From an uncultured Pelagibacteraceae bacterium (GTDB lineage Bacteria > Pseudomonadota > Alphaproteobacteria > Pelagibacterales > Pelagibacteraceae), in assembly GCA_902611815.1 (NCBI GenBank), contig CACMAZ010000008.1:1-60291 (forward strand): a stretch of 60,291 nt of DNA, in the 5' to 3' direction. Shown one piece after another: positions 48,589 through 58,483 of this stretch (the stretch's first letter is position 1; every line of letters starts with the position of its first letter). The notes under the pieces are model-generated. The model had not been told where the DNA came from. It did not search any database and was given only the letters and a program-made list of their open reading frames with translations. The position numbers and the translations under genes are program-made.

Positions 48589-48701
48589 AAAATTTTTTAT
48601 TAGTTATAATTGTATTTTTATTTTTAATCTCGTGCGGGAAAAAAGGTGATCCTGAATATAAGGGTAATATTATAATACCAAGTCAAAAAACTATTATTTA
48701 A
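48585..48701 (+). CDS. Small LptM/YifL-like lipoprotein
   Basis: A 38-residue frame missed by length filters. A Lys-Asn start leads into a hydrophobic signal (FLLVIIVFLFLIS), then the lipobox LISC with Cys17 and the sequence GKKGDPEY. The CGxKG pattern next to lysA is the hallmark of the LptM/YifL family, which in E. coli helps mature the LPS transporter LptD. It overlaps argH by four bases and its TAA shares one base with the lysA ATG, so coupling on both sides supports that it is real. Confidence 0.85.
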   Translation: MKNFLLVIIVFLFLISCGKKGDPEYKGNIIIPSQKTII

Positions 48702-49915
48702 TGAATTATAAAAATAATAATTTTTACATTGAAAAAATTAAAGCAGAAAATTTAATTAAAAAATTTGGATCACCAATTTATTGTTATTCTAACAAAAGAT
48801 TAGTAGAAAATATTAACAATTTTAAAAATTCGTTCAAATCCTTCAATCCTTTAATTTGTTTCTCTGTTAAATCAAATTACAATTCCACGATACTTAGAAT
48901 AATTAAAGAAAATGGCCTCGGTGCTGATGTTGTATCTGATGGTGAATTAAAAAAAGTATTATCTTTAGGTTTTAAGCCAAATAAAATCGTATACTCAGGT
49001 ATCGGAAAGAAATTTGAAGAGCTAAAATTTGCAATTAGCAAAAATATACTTCTTATAAATGTTGAGTCTGAAAGTGAATTAAAGAATATACAAAAATTAG
49101 CTAAAAAATTCAGAAAGAAAGTAAGTGTTGGTTTAAGATTGAACCCTAACATAGATGCAAAAACTAATACAAAAATATCTACAGGTAGAATTCAAGATAA
49201 ATTTGGTCTAGATAGCAATAACATTATCAAAATTTTAAATAAATTTAAAAACTCCAGAAATATTGAAATTAAATGTTTGAGTGTTCATATTGGAAGTCAG
49301 ATAACACAAAACAAACCCTATAATAATGTGCTTGTGGCTATAAATAAAATTTTATTAAAATCTAAATTTAAATTTGAATATATTGATTTAGGTGGCGGTA
49401 TGGGAATAAAGTATGTTAAAGATAACAAAAGACTAGATTACTCAAAACTTTCAAAAAATATCTATAAATTTTCAAAAAAGAATAATTGTAAGATTATTTT
49501 TGAACCAGGTCGTTCTATTGTTGGAAATACAGCGGTTTTACTTACAAAAGTAATTTATATAAAAAACAGTTCAAATAAGAAATTTATTATTTTAGATGCT
49601 GGTATGAACGACTTAATACGTCCAGCTTTGTACAATGCTAAACATGATATAATACCACTAACAAAAAAATCATCTAGAGATTCTAGCTCTTACGACTTTG
49701 TTGGGCCAATATGTGAGACATCTGATCGTTTTCTTAAAACTAAAAGTTATCAAAAAATTAATGAAGGGGATAATTTAGCTATCAAAGATGTTGGAGCATA
49801 TGGAATAGTTTTGTCTTCAAATTATAATTTAAGACCTCGTCCAGTTGAATTTATGATTAAAAATTCAAAGATTAAAAAGATTAGTAAAAAACAAAGATTG
49901 AATGACATAATTTGA
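48701..49915 (+). CDS. lysA: Diaminopimelate decarboxylase
   Basis: PLP enzyme of the final step of lysine synthesis. The PLP-binding Lys lies in ICFSVKSNYN (about 51-60), the Gly-rich phosphate site is in IDLGGGMGIKY, and FEPGRSIVGNTAVLLTKV plus CETSDRF complete the alanine racemase-fold and C-terminal active-site motifs. At 404 residues it is full length. It is followed after three bases by plsC. Confidence 0.96.
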   Translation: MNYKNNNFYIEKIKAENLIKKFGSPIYCYSNKRLVENINNFKNSFKSFNPLICFSVKSNYNSTILRIIKENGLGADVVSDGELKKVLSLGFKPNKIVYSGIGKKFEELKFAISKNILLINVESESELKNIQKLAKKFRKKVSVGLRLNPNIDAKTNTKISTGRIQDKFGLDSNNIIKILNKFKNSRNIEIKCLSVHIGSQITQNKPYNNVLVAINKILLKSKFKFEYIDLGGGMGIKYVKDNKRLDYSKLSKNIYKFSKKNNCKIIFEPGRSIVGNTAVLLTKVIYIKNSSNKKFIILDAGMNDLIRPALYNAKHDIIPLTKKSSRDSSSYDFVGPICETSDRFLKTKSYQKINEGDNLAIKDVGAYGIVLSSNYNLRPRPVEFMIKNSKIKKISKKQRLNDII

Positions 49916-49918
49916 TAA

Positions 49919-50620
49919 ATGATAAGAAATACTATTTTTTTATTAGTTTTCTATTTTGGTTTAATATTTCTACTAATCATATTTATACCAGGTTTAATAC
50001 TCCCTCGATATATTGTTACATTAGGTGGTAAATTCTTAGGTCATTGGACCGAGTTTTGTTTAAAGTATATTATGGCAACACAAATAAAGGTTAAAGGTTT
50101 AGAAAACATAGTAAAAAATCAAAAGTATTTTGTAGTCTGTTCTCACCAATCAATCTTTGAAACTTTTTTTTTACAAACAATATTTGAAAATCCAGTATTT
50201 ATATTAAAAAAAGAACTTGTAAAAATACCTTTATTTGGTTGGTATTTAAAAAAGTTGGGCTGTATTTCGATTGATAGAAACAAAATATCCAAAGAAAACT
50301 TAAATTTTTCTGATGAGGTTAGTAAAGTAATTAAAGATACAAATAAAACTTTAATAATTTTTCCACAAGGTACAAGAAAGGATTTTGATGATAGATCAAA
50401 ATTTAAAAAAGGGTTTGCGAGGATATATAATGATTTAAGAATAGCTTGTTTGCCAGTTGCTATTAATTCAGGTAAAGTTTGGCCAAAAAGTGGGGGACTA
50501 ATTCCTAATAAAATAATCGTAGTTTCAATTTTAAATATTTTACCCTCTGGGATAGAACAAAATAAATTTGCTACTGAAGTGGAAAAATTAATTTACAAAG
50601 AACTAGATAAGACTTCTTAA
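49919..50620 (+). CDS. plsC: 1-acyl-sn-glycerol-3-phosphate acyltransferase
   Basis: Membrane acyltransferase that makes phosphatidic acid. An N-terminal helix (about 5-27) precedes the acyltransferase motif VCSHQSIFETF (HX4E, a variant of HX4D seen in alphaproteobacterial PlsC), followed by GCISIDRN and FPQGTRKDFDD. Length is 233 residues. It converges with dnaN with a two-base gap. Confidence 0.92.
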   Translation: MIRNTIFLLVFYFGLIFLLIIFIPGLILPRYIVTLGGKFLGHWTEFCLKYIMATQIKVKGLENIVKNQKYFVVCSHQSIFETFFLQTIFENPVFILKKELVKIPLFGWYLKKLGCISIDRNKISKENLNFSDEVSKVIKDTNKTLIIFPQGTRKDFDDRSKFKKGFARIYNDLRIACLPVAINSGKVWPKSGGLIPNKIIVVSILNILPSGIEQNKFATEVEKLIYKELDKTS

Positions 50621-50622
50621 GA

Positions 50623-51735
50623 TTATCCTTTCATTGGCATAATAACGTAAATACTATCAAAATCACTTGGATCTTTTATGAGTGCTGGTGAAGAAATATC
50701 ATTGAAGTAAATTTCAATGTTTTCACCTTCTAACTGGCTGGCAACATCGATTAAATATTTTGAATTAAAACTAATATTCAATTCATGGTCAAAGTTTACT
50801 GACAATGTTTCTTTTCCGTCACCACTGTTTGTATTGTTTACAGATAAGTCTAGTTTGTTTTTTGATAGACTAAATCTTACACCATCTTTTTTATCTGTTG
50901 AAACTGAAGCAACTCTATCTACGCTGTTATAGAATAATTCTAAATTGGCCTCTAATTTTTTATTATTATTTTTTGGTATGACTTGTACATAATTTGGAAA
51001 CTTTCCATCTATTAATTTAGAAGTCAAAATACTGTTATTTAATACAAATTTTATCTTAGACTTGGAATTTAATATTTTAATATTACCGTTAAAATTTTCC
51101 AATATTGAACAAAGTTGATAAATAGTTTTTTTTGGTAAAATTATTGGTTCAAACTTAATTTGTTCTTCTAGTTTCATTTTAGAAATCGACATTCTGTGAG
51201 AGTCTGTGGAAACTGCTGTAAGATAATTTTTTCCTTCATTTTGATTAAAATGCAAAAAAATACCACTTAGATAATGTCTTGTTTCATCGTTAGATACAGA
51301 AAATTTACATTTGTTTAAGAGCTTTAAAAAACTTTGTGAATTTACTGTAGTTGTTTCACCGCTTTGGTCATCTTCAGATAATGGGAATTCTTTAGCATCT
51401 ATACAATTTAATTTAAATAGGGATTTTTCAGATTCAAGTTGCAATTTACTGTCAGATATTTTTTCTACATTTACTTTTTTTGTTGCAGAAAATTTCCTCA
51501 CAATATCATGCATAATTGATGAATTAGTTGTGGTTTCTCCCTCCTCAATTATTTCTACATTTGAAATATTGTGAACGAAAATCATATCTAGGTCAGTAGC
51601 TGTAATTTTTAATATTTTATTTTTAGCTTCTATTAAAACATTAGATAAAATTGGTAATGTGCTTCGTCTTTCAATTACGTTTTGGCAAAAGCCAAGGGAC
51701 TCTTGTAAATCTTTTTGACTTAAACTAAATTTCAT
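50623..51735 (-). CDS. dnaN: DNA polymerase III beta clamp
   Basis: Sliding clamp. The three-domain fold is evident from FCQNVIERRSTLPILSNVLIEA (about 17-38), the second-domain GIFLHFNQNEGKNYLTAVSTDSHRM and the C-terminal VIMPMKG. Length is 370 residues. It overlaps the end of dnaA by 11 bases and follows it on the same strand, the classic dnaA-dnaN order. Confidence 0.97.
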   Translation of the reverse strand: MKFSLSQKDLQESLGFCQNVIERRSTLPILSNVLIEAKNKILKITATDLDMIFVHNISNVEIIEEGETTTNSSIMHDIVRKFSATKKVNVEKISDSKLQLESEKSLFKLNCIDAKEFPLSEDDQSGETTTVNSQSFLKLLNKCKFSVSNDETRHYLSGIFLHFNQNEGKNYLTAVSTDSHRMSISKMKLEEQIKFEPIILPKKTIYQLCSILENFNGNIKILNSKSKIKFVLNNSILTSKLIDGKFPNYVQVIPKNNNKKLEANLELFYNSVDRVASVSTDKKDGVRFSLSKNKLDLSVNNTNSGDGKETLSVNFDHELNISFNSKYLIDVASQLEGENIEIYFNDISSPALIKDPSDFDSIYVIMPMKG

Positions 51736-53114
51736 CTTCTTTTTTGTACAATATCTGATTTTTTAAATAACTTATTCCGTTAGATATTTCAGTGTTGTCA
51801 CTTTTTAGCTTTTCAATTGTTTTTACAGAATGGATTACAGTGGTATGGTCTCTGTTAGAAAATTCTCTACCTATTTCTGGTAAAGATTTTGTTGTTAGAA
51901 TTTTTGATAGATAAATAGCAACCTGTCTAGGTCTTACCAAATATCTAGATCTTCTAGATGAGAGCATTTCATTTTTGCTAATTTTGAAATATTTGCATAC
52001 TAAAGTCTGAATGTTATCGATGGTTATTTTGGTTTCATTTATATTTAAAAGATCCTTCAAAATTATTTTAATTTCATTGAGATTTGGAACTCTGTTGTAT
52101 ATTCTTGAAAATGAGGCAACTCTGTTAAGAGCACCTACTAATTCTCTTATACTATTTTTAATTTCACTGCTTATAAATTTTAAAATTTCTTCTGATAATT
52201 TTAGTTTCTCACTGTATAAAATATTTAATTCCTCTACTTTTTTTTCTAAAATTTTTAAACGTAAATCATTTTCTGGGCTTTGAATATCGACGACCAAGCC
52301 TCCTGAAAATCTTGATTTAATTCTTTCTTGAATTTTAATAAGTTTATTTGGTGGTCGGTCAGCTGATAAAATCACTTGTGAACCTTTGTCTATTAATGAG
52401 TTAAAAGTATGGAAGAATTCCTCTTGCATAGCTTCTTTGCCATTCATAAATTGAATATCATCAATTATAAGTACATCCGTATTTCTAAAATTATCTTTGA
52501 ATTTAACCATCTCATTAGATTTGATTGACTTCACAAATTGATACATAAATCTTTCAGCTGAAATAAATGTAACTTTTTTGTCCTCCTTAAGTTTTAGTCC
52601 AATCGCATTTAATAAATGTGTTTTACCCATCCCCACTCCAGAATATAAATAGAAGGGATTGTAATGTGCAATTTTTTCAGAAACTTTTTTTTGCTGCCTC
52701 AAAAGCAAGTTTATTACTTTGACCAATTACAAAACTTTCAAATGATTTATTTTGATCTATTCTGTTGTACTGTAAAAAAGAGTCTCTAATAAAAGATACT
52801 TTAGAATCTGAACTAAACTGAATTTCACGTTTAGTATTATCTGCTTTACTTTCTATTTTAAACTCAACCCGTATTATTTCCTTATAAAATTTTTTAATTA
52901 TTCCTAAAATTTGGTCAAGATACCTTGAAACAATCCAGTCTCTAATAAATCTAGTTGATACTGAAACTAAAATATAATTAGTAAATTTTTCTTCAAATAC
53001 AATTTTCTTTAACCAGCTTTCGTATATTTCATTTCCAAATTGATGACGTAGCTCTTTTTGAATAACTTCCCAACTAAAATTTTTATCAATATTAACATTT
53101 AAATTATTTTTCAT
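51725..53114 (-). CDS. dnaA: Replication initiator DnaA, interrupted by a one-base shift in an A8 run
   Basis: The gene is split into two frames. The first (53114 to 52677) encodes domain I, the linker and FESFVIGQSNKLAFEAAKK, then reads S-F-stop. The second frame continues VSEKIAHYNPFYLYSGVGMGKTH (Walker A), VLIIDDIQFMNG (Walker B) and domain IV with RPRQVAIYLSKIL and FSNRDHTTVIHSV. Joining them at the A8 run (52685-52692, T8 on the plus strand), by skipping one A, gives about 462 residues, normal for DnaA. DnaA is essential, so this is most likely a homopolymer sequencing error or a slippage site, not a dead gene. Confidence 0.93.
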
Positions 53115-53199
53115 TAGGAATACTCATCTAAATTCTTAGAAAAAAATATTCAATAAAATTTTTTAATTTAAAAAAAAAAAATAAAATCCTTAATTGAAT

Positions 53200-53228
53200 A
53201 AATTATGAATTGAATTTTTTGTATTCAA
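53200..53228 (-). promoter_or_regulatory. Candidate dnaA promoter in the rpsT-dnaA gap
   Basis: On the minus strand TTGAAT (53228-53223) and TAATTT (53205-53200) are separated by 17 bases, giving a leader of about 80 bases. The 254-base gap 53115-53368 also holds a 12-base A-run (about 53170-53181) and a short AGGC-AAGTAA-GCCT stem near 53295. I found no DnaA boxes of the TTATNCACA form, so an origin here is not supported. Confidence 0.35.
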
Positions 53229-53368
53229 GATAGTAAAAGAATAATTACTAAAAGTTTTTTAAAATTTTTAAATATTGTTTGACTCAACATCTAGGCAAGT
53301 AAGCCTTCAAATGTTTACATATAGTGTAAGTAAATTTTAAGTTGTTTTTTTTGAAAACCTAGGGTTGC

Positions 53369-53629
53369 TTAAAGAGCGCCAATCTTTCTAGTTATCCTTG
53401 AAATGTTTCTTGAAGCATTTCCTTTTTTAATGACACCAGTTTTAGCAATCTTCATAAGTTCAGAATTCAACTTGGGCAAGTAAGCAAGAGCTTTCTTTTT
53501 ATCCTTATTTTCAATTAGACCGATCATTTTTTTCAATGCAATCTTGTATCTGCTTTTTCTAGCTTTATTTACAGTGGTTTGTTTTTTAATTCTTCTTATT
53601 CTTTTGATAGCTGATTTTGTATTTGCCAT
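53369..53629 (-). CDS. rpsT: 30S ribosomal protein S20
   Basis: Small basic 16S rRNA-binding protein. From the ATG at 53629 it reads MANTKSAIKRIRRIKKQ, the standard start, and is 86 residues. A longer upstream frame exists but would add an atypical 13-residue leader. It stands between mutM and dnaA, the order found widely in alphaproteobacteria. Confidence 0.97.
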   Translation of the reverse strand: MANTKSAIKRIRRIKKQTTVNKARKSRYKIALKKMIGLIENKDKKKALAYLPKLNSELMKIAKTGVIKKGNASRNISRITRKIGAL

Positions 53630-53677
53630 TTGACGCGATGGTATAACCTTAGATAGGCGTATGGTCAATAAATTTTT

Positions 53678-54532
53678 TTATATTTGACAAAGATCGCAAA
53701 TAAAAGTCGACCTATTTGATATGTAACTTTTTTTAATTATTCCTTTACATTTGCTTTTAGCACATCTCTGATTTTCCTTGTTATAAACGTTAAATTTTGT
53801 TTGAAAAGTTCCTCCACCTCCAGAAATACCCTTGAAGTCTTTAATTGATGAACCACCAAATTTTATTGCTTCTTTGAGTGTTAATCTCGAAAATTTAATT
53901 ATTTTATCTAATTCAATTGAGCTTAATTTTCCAACACTTCTCACAGGTGAAATTTGTGATTTATACAATATTTCATTTGCATAAATATTGCCTATACCCG
54001 AAACTATTTTTTGATCTAACAAAAAATTTTTTATGTTTTTTTTTCTATTCTTAATTTTATTTTTTAAGTACTCTAAATTAAATTCCTTGTCTAGAGCCTC
54101 TGGTCCAATCCTTCTAAAATATTTATCAAAATCATATTTATTTTTTAGTACTTTGAAATATCCAAATCTTCTAGGGTCATTGTAAACTAAGTTAATTTTG
54201 TCAAAAAAAATAATAACATGATTGTGTTTTTTTGGCATATTTGGATTGTTATAAAAACTTAAATTCGTAAATTTCTTTTTTGATGGAATATGTAAAGTTC
54301 CAGACATACCTAGGTGCAATATTGTGTAAAAATGATTACCAAAATCAAATATAATATATTTAGATTTTCTTTTAATATTTTTAACTATCTTGTTTTTTAA
54401 AATTTGTTTAAAATTTTTTTGAAGCTTAAACCTTAAATTTCGATTGTTAACAATAATTTTAATAATTTTACGGTTTTTAATAGTCTTTTTAAGTGAACGT
54501 GTGACTACTTCTACTTCTGGTAATTCTGGCAT
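53678..54532 (-). CDS. mutM: Formamidopyrimidine-DNA glycosylase
   Basis: Base-excision glycosylase/AP lyase that removes 8-oxoguanine. MPELPEVEVVTRSL gives the N-terminal Pro nucleophile and Glu after Met removal. HLGMSGTLHI and NDPRRFGYF are family motifs, and a C-terminal zinc finger has CAKSKCKGIIKK to STFICDLCQ. The first pair is C-x4-C, a variant found in other alphaproteobacteria. At 284 residues it is full length. It is divergent from ubiE. Confidence 0.95.
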   Translation of the reverse strand: MPELPEVEVVTRSLKKTIKNRKIIKIIVNNRNLRFKLQKNFKQILKNKIVKNIKRKSKYIIFDFGNHFYTILHLGMSGTLHIPSKKKFTNLSFYNNPNMPKKHNHVIIFFDKINLVYNDPRRFGYFKVLKNKYDFDKYFRRIGPEALDKEFNLEYLKNKIKNRKKNIKNFLLDQKIVSGIGNIYANEILYKSQISPVRSVGKLSSIELDKIIKFSRLTLKEAIKFGGSSIKDFKGISGGGGTFQTKFNVYNKENQRCAKSKCKGIIKKSYISNRSTFICDLCQI

Positions 54533-54567
54533 TTAATATTATATTAATACAGATTAATATTATTACT

Positions 54568-55272
54568 ATGCAGCAAAATCTTCAGCAAAAAAAAGGTTTA
54601 GTTAAAAGTGTTTTTGACACAGTTTATAACAAATATGATTTAATGAATGACTTTATGTCTTTTGGTGTTCATAGATATTGGAAAAAAGAATTGATAAGAC
54701 AAATTAATCCATCATCGAATGATAAACTTGTTGATGTAGCTTGTGGTACTGGAGATATTGCAAAACTATTTTCAGATGTAAATCAAAATAAATCAAAAAT
54801 ATTGTGTGTAGATTTTAATCGTAAAATGTTGGATGAAGGAAAAAAAAGGTTAAAAAATTATAAAAATATTAAATGGAAACTTTCTAATGCTGAAAATCTA
54901 AATTTACCAAGTAATAGTTTTGATTTTTATACAATTAGCTTTGGGCTTAGAAATACAAAAAATATCAATAAGTCAATTAAAGAGGCTTACAGGGTACTTA
55001 AAAAAGGTGGTAGATTTTTTTGTCTAGAGTTTTCAAAAATTCAAAATCAAAATTTAGAAATCATATATAAAAATTACTCTAAGTTTATTCCTACAATTGG
55101 TAAAATAATTGTTGGGGAAAGTAAACCGTACGAATATTTAATTGAAAGTATTGAAAATTTTGTAAATCAAGAGGAGTTAATTGAAATTTTAAAAAGTAAC
55201 AAATTTTATAAACCAAATTATAAAAATCTTTCAGGAGGTATAGTCTCAATACACTCAGGGTGGAAAATATGA
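54568..55272 (+). CDS. ubiE: Ubiquinone biosynthesis C-methyltransferase UbiE
   Basis: SAM-dependent C-methyltransferase of the ubiquinone (and menaquinone) ring. VFDTVYNKYDLMNDFMSFGVHRYWKK is the UbiE start signature, DVACGTGDIAKLF the SAM site, and SFGLRNTKNINKSIKEAYRVLKKGGRF a diagnostic block. Length is 234 residues. It overlaps ubiB (ATGA) and starts the ubiE-ubiB-coaBC-dut unit. Confidence 0.97.
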   Translation: MQQNLQQKKGLVKSVFDTVYNKYDLMNDFMSFGVHRYWKKELIRQINPSSNDKLVDVACGTGDIAKLFSDVNQNKSKILCVDFNRKMLDEGKKRLKNYKNIKWKLSNAENLNLPSNSFDFYTISFGLRNTKNINKSIKEAYRVLKKGGRFFCLEFSKIQNQNLEIIYKNYSKFIPTIGKIIVGESKPYEYLIESIENFVNQEELIEILKSNKFYKPNYKNLSGGIVSIHSGWKI

Positions 55273-56828
55273 TTAAAAAAATAATTATATTGTTCAAGAT
55301 CGCAAGAAAAATTGGTTCCTCTGATATTATCAAAATTGTTGACAGAACACACAGGATACCTTTTTTTATTAAATTTTTTTTTAGTTTGGTTTCGTTATCC
55401 TTTGGTGGAAATCAAAAAAAATCGGATAATGCTGATGATTTGAGCTCAACAATTCAAGAACTAGGAACAACTTTTATAAAACTTGGACAATTCCTGGCAA
55501 CAAGGCCAGACATAATTGGAGAAGAACTTACAAAAAATTTAGAAAAATTGCAGGATAAATTACCACCATTTTCAAAATCTTTAGCTGAAAATATTATCAG
55601 AGAAGAACTAGGGGAATTAACAGCAAAAAATATAATTGAGTTTTCTGAGCCTATTGCAGCAGCATCAATTGCACAAGTACATAAAGCAAAAATAAATGAG
55701 GCAAATACTATAAAAGATGTTGCTGTAAAAGTATTAAGGCCAAATATTAAAGAAATATTTAATTCCGAAATAGATGCAATAATGATGCTTGCTTATTTGG
55801 TTGAAACATTTATTCCAAAAACTAAAAGGCTAAAATTAATTGAGGTTGTTTTTTTGTTTAAAGAAATTACAAACCACGAAATGGATTTAAGATTTGAAGC
55901 AGCAGCAGCTAATGAATACTTAGAGAATACGAAGAACGATTTAGGTTTTAATGTACCTAAAATTTATTGGAATTTTACTAGTGAGAGTGTGCTGACTTTA
56001 GATTGGGTTGACGGAATATCTATCAGGGAAAAAGATAAATTAATTGAGAGTGGAAAAAATACATCAAAAATTGCATCTGACTTGATACAGCATTTTTTAA
56101 GACAAGCTGTTAGGGACGGTTTTTTTCATGCTGATATGCACCAAGGAAATATCTTTATAAATTCATCAGGACAAATTGTGCCAATAGACTTTGGTATTAT
56201 GGGTAGAATAGATAAACTAAATAGAAGATACTTAGCTGAAATATTATTTGGTTTTGTGAGTCGAGATTATAAAAAAGTAGCTGAAGTCCATTTAGTTGCG
56301 GGATTAGTACCAAAAAATGTTTCAGTAGATGAACTCGCTCAAGCATTAAGATCAATTGGAGAGCCAATATTTGGACAAAGTGTTAAAGACATTTCTGGTG
56401 GAAAATTGTTAAAACAATTGTTTGATATAACTGAAAAATTTAATATGCAAACACAGCCACAACTTTTGTTACTTCAAAAGACAATGGTAGTTGTGGAAGG
56501 TGTCTCAAGAAAATTAGATCCAAATACTAATATATGGGAAACCTCAAGACCTGTACTAGAAAACTGGTTAAAAGAAACAAAAGATCCTATTAAAAATGTT
56601 GTAGACTCTTTAAAAGATTCTGCAGAAATTTTAAAAAAAATTCCAGAATTTCCAAAAGTTATGGAAAACGCAAACCAAGCTTTGGCTTTCTTAGCTAGTG
56701 GTCAAATTCCACAAAATACAAATTCCTATTCTTCCTTAACAGAGAAGAAAAATGAGATGAGATCTTTAAGAAATCAAAGTATTATTGGTTTATTAATACT
56801 TGTTTTTTTAAGTGTCATAGTATTTTAA
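55269..56828 (+). CDS. ubiB: UbiB-family ATPase/kinase-like protein
   Basis: Atypical protein kinase-like ATPase required for ubiquinone synthesis. The KxGQ motif appears as FIKLGQFLATRPDIIG (about 67-82), the Ala-rich nucleotide loop as AAASIAQVHKA, and the catalytic and metal residues as HADMHQGNIF and PIDFGIMG. A C-terminal hydrophobic helix (SIIGLLILVFLSVIVF) anchors it to the membrane. I start at the ATG at 55269 overlapping the ubiE stop; a GTG nine bases earlier is possible. Confidence 0.95.
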   Translation: MIKKIIILFKIARKIGSSDIIKIVDRTHRIPFFIKFFFSLVSLSFGGNQKKSDNADDLSSTIQELGTTFIKLGQFLATRPDIIGEELTKNLEKLQDKLPPFSKSLAENIIREELGELTAKNIIEFSEPIAAASIAQVHKAKINEANTIKDVAVKVLRPNIKEIFNSEIDAIMMLAYLVETFIPKTKRLKLIEVVFLFKEITNHEMDLRFEAAAANEYLENTKNDLGFNVPKIYWNFTSESVLTLDWVDGISIREKDKLIESGKNTSKIASDLIQHFLRQAVRDGFFHADMHQGNIFINSSGQIVPIDFGIMGRIDKLNRRYLAEILFGFVSRDYKKVAEVHLVAGLVPKNVSVDELAQALRSIGEPIFGQSVKDISGGKLLKQLFDITEKFNMQTQPQLLLLQKTMVVVEGVSRKLDPNTNIWETSRPVLENWLKETKDPIKNVVDSLKDSAEILKKIPEFPKVMENANQALAFLASGQIPQNTNSYSSLTEKKNEMRSLRNQSIIGLLILVFLSVIVF

Positions 56829-56834
56829 TTTGTT

Positions 56835-58043
56835 ATGAATTTTTTAGAAAAGAAAAAGATATTACTTATAATTTCTGGTGGTATAGCTGCCTATAAATCA
56901 TTAGATTTAATTAGATCTCTCATAAAAATTCAGTGTGAAGTTAAAACTATACTGACAAAAGGTGGTTCTGAATTTGTTACACCTTTGTCTATTGCTTCAC
57001 TTTCAAAAAATAAAGTTTATTCAGATATATACTCTGTTGAGAATGAGTCTGAGATGGACCATATTTCCCTATCAAGGTGGGCAGATTTAATACTTATAGC
57101 TCCAGCTACCTCAAATATTATTGCTAAGATGAGTCAAGGTATAAGTGATGATTTAGCAACAACTGTCGTTCAAGCATCTAATAAAAGTATATTTGTTTGT
57201 CCTGCTATGAATGTGAGAATGTGGGAACATGCATCAAATAAACAAAATTTAGAAAAAATTAAAAGCTTCAATTACAGGATCATAGGGCCATTTAATGGTG
57301 AAATGGCATGTGGAGAATATGGTGACGGACGCATGGCTAATATAGAGTATATATTAAAAGAACTTGATAATTTTTTTAAATCAAAAAGTAGTAATAAAAA
57401 ATATAGAGCTATTGTTACAGCTGGTCCAACACAAGAATATATAGATCCAGTTAGATACATTTCAAACAGATCGAGTGGTAAGCAAGGGTATGAAATAGCA
57501 AAATCATTATTTAATAATGGTTTTGATACAACCTTAATTTCTGGTCCATCAAAGCTTACCCCTGATCCAAACATTAATTTATTAAAAGTAAATACTGCTG
57601 AAGAAATGTATCAGAGGACAATAGAAAATTTACCGTGTGATGTTGCAATTTTTTGTGCAGCTGTAGGTGATTTTAAAGTAAAAAATTTAAGTGAAAATAA
57701 AATTAAAAAAAATAAAGATCTAAAATTAGATTTTGAAAAAAACATAGATATTCTAAAGTTAATTTCAAAAAATAATAATAAGCCAAAAATAGTAATAGGT
57801 TTCTCTGCGGAAACTAATAACTTACACTCAAACAGTAAACAAAAATTACAAAATAAAGGTTGTGATTGGATAATTGCCAATGATATTAGCAAGAACGATA
57901 TTGGGTTTGACTCTGATTTTAATGAGGTTTCAATATTTTATAAAGATGAAAAAGTTGAAGATGAAATTATTTCTAAAACTTATAAATCAGTAGTAGCTGA
58001 TGAGATTGTAAAAAGGGTTATCAATCAGCTGAATATGATTTGA
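56835..58043 (+). CDS. coaBC: Phosphopantothenoylcysteine synthetase/decarboxylase (CoaBC)
   Basis: Bifunctional enzyme of coenzyme A synthesis. The N-terminal CoaC flavoprotein shows ISGGIAAYKSLDLIR, the catalytic His in MDHISLSRWAD, CPAMNVRMWEHA and the Cys in EMACGEYGDGRMA. The C-terminal CoaB part has VTAGPTQEYIDPVRYISNRSSGKQG and IGFSAET. Length is 402 residues. It is followed by dut with a one-base TGATG overlap. Confidence 0.97.
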   Translation: MNFLEKKKILLIISGGIAAYKSLDLIRSLIKIQCEVKTILTKGGSEFVTPLSIASLSKNKVYSDIYSVENESEMDHISLSRWADLILIAPATSNIIAKMSQGISDDLATTVVQASNKSIFVCPAMNVRMWEHASNKQNLEKIKSFNYRIIGPFNGEMACGEYGDGRMANIEYILKELDNFFKSKSSNKKYRAIVTAGPTQEYIDPVRYISNRSSGKQGYEIAKSLFNNGFDTTLISGPSKLTPDPNINLLKVNTAEEMYQRTIENLPCDVAIFCAAVGDFKVKNLSENKIKKNKDLKLDFEKNIDILKLISKNNNKPKIVIGFSAETNNLHSNSKQKLQNKGCDWIIANDISKNDIGFDSDFNEVSIFYKDEKVEDEIISKTYKSVVADEIVKRVINQLNMI

Positions 58044-58483
58044 TGGTCAAAATATTAATTAAAAAGACTAATAAAGAAGTAACTACTCCAAAATATAAAA
58101 CTGACGGTTCATCTGGTGTTGACTTGTCTGCGTTTTTAGAAAAAAAAGTTGTAATTAAACCAAACAGCTCAGAGTTAATTCCTACAGGATTACAAGTTGC
58201 AATACCTGAGGAATTGGAAATTCAAATAAGACCTAGATCAGGTTTGGCTGCAAAAGAAAACATAGGTGTATTAAATTCTCCTGGCACCATAGATAGTGAC
58301 TATAGAGGTGAACTAAAAATTATTTTATTTAATCATGGTAAAGAAGATTTCATAATTAATAATGGCGATAGAATTGCTCAAATGGTTTTAGTTCCAATTA
58401 TTAAAATGGAATTTGAGGAAGTTGACAGTTTACCTGATACTGTTAGAGGTCAAGGTGGTTTTGGGTCCACAGGAAAAAAATGA
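58043..58483 (+). CDS. dut: dUTPase
   Basis: Trimeric dUTP pyrophosphatase that prevents uracil incorporation and supplies dUMP. All five motifs are visible: SSGVDLSAF, RPRSGLAAKE, NSPGTIDSDYRGEL, GDRIAQMV and RGQGGFGSTG. It is 146 residues from the ATG at 58043. It overlaps the ThiF-like gene by four bases. Confidence 0.97.
   Translation: MVKILIKKTNKEVTTPKYKTDGSSGVDLSAFLEKKVVIKPNSSELIPTGLQVAIPEELEIQIRPRSGLAAKENIGVLNSPGTIDSDYRGELKIILFNHGKEDFIINNGDRIAQMVLVPIIKMEFEEVDSLPDTVRGQGGFGSTGKK

Noticed and set aside
50140..50160. PlsC HX4E instead of HX4D as a defect
   Set aside because: Alphaproteobacterial PlsC proteins commonly have Glu there (HQSxxET).
53115..53368. Possible oriC between dnaA and rpsT
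   Set aside because: The gap is A/T-rich and has an A12 run and short repeats, but no TTATNCACA-type box was found, and many alphaproteobacteria have the origin elsewhere.
53690..53770. MutM zinc finger with C-x4-C instead of C-x2-C
   Set aside because: The variant is familiar in other alphaproteobacterial MutM proteins, so it is not a loss.
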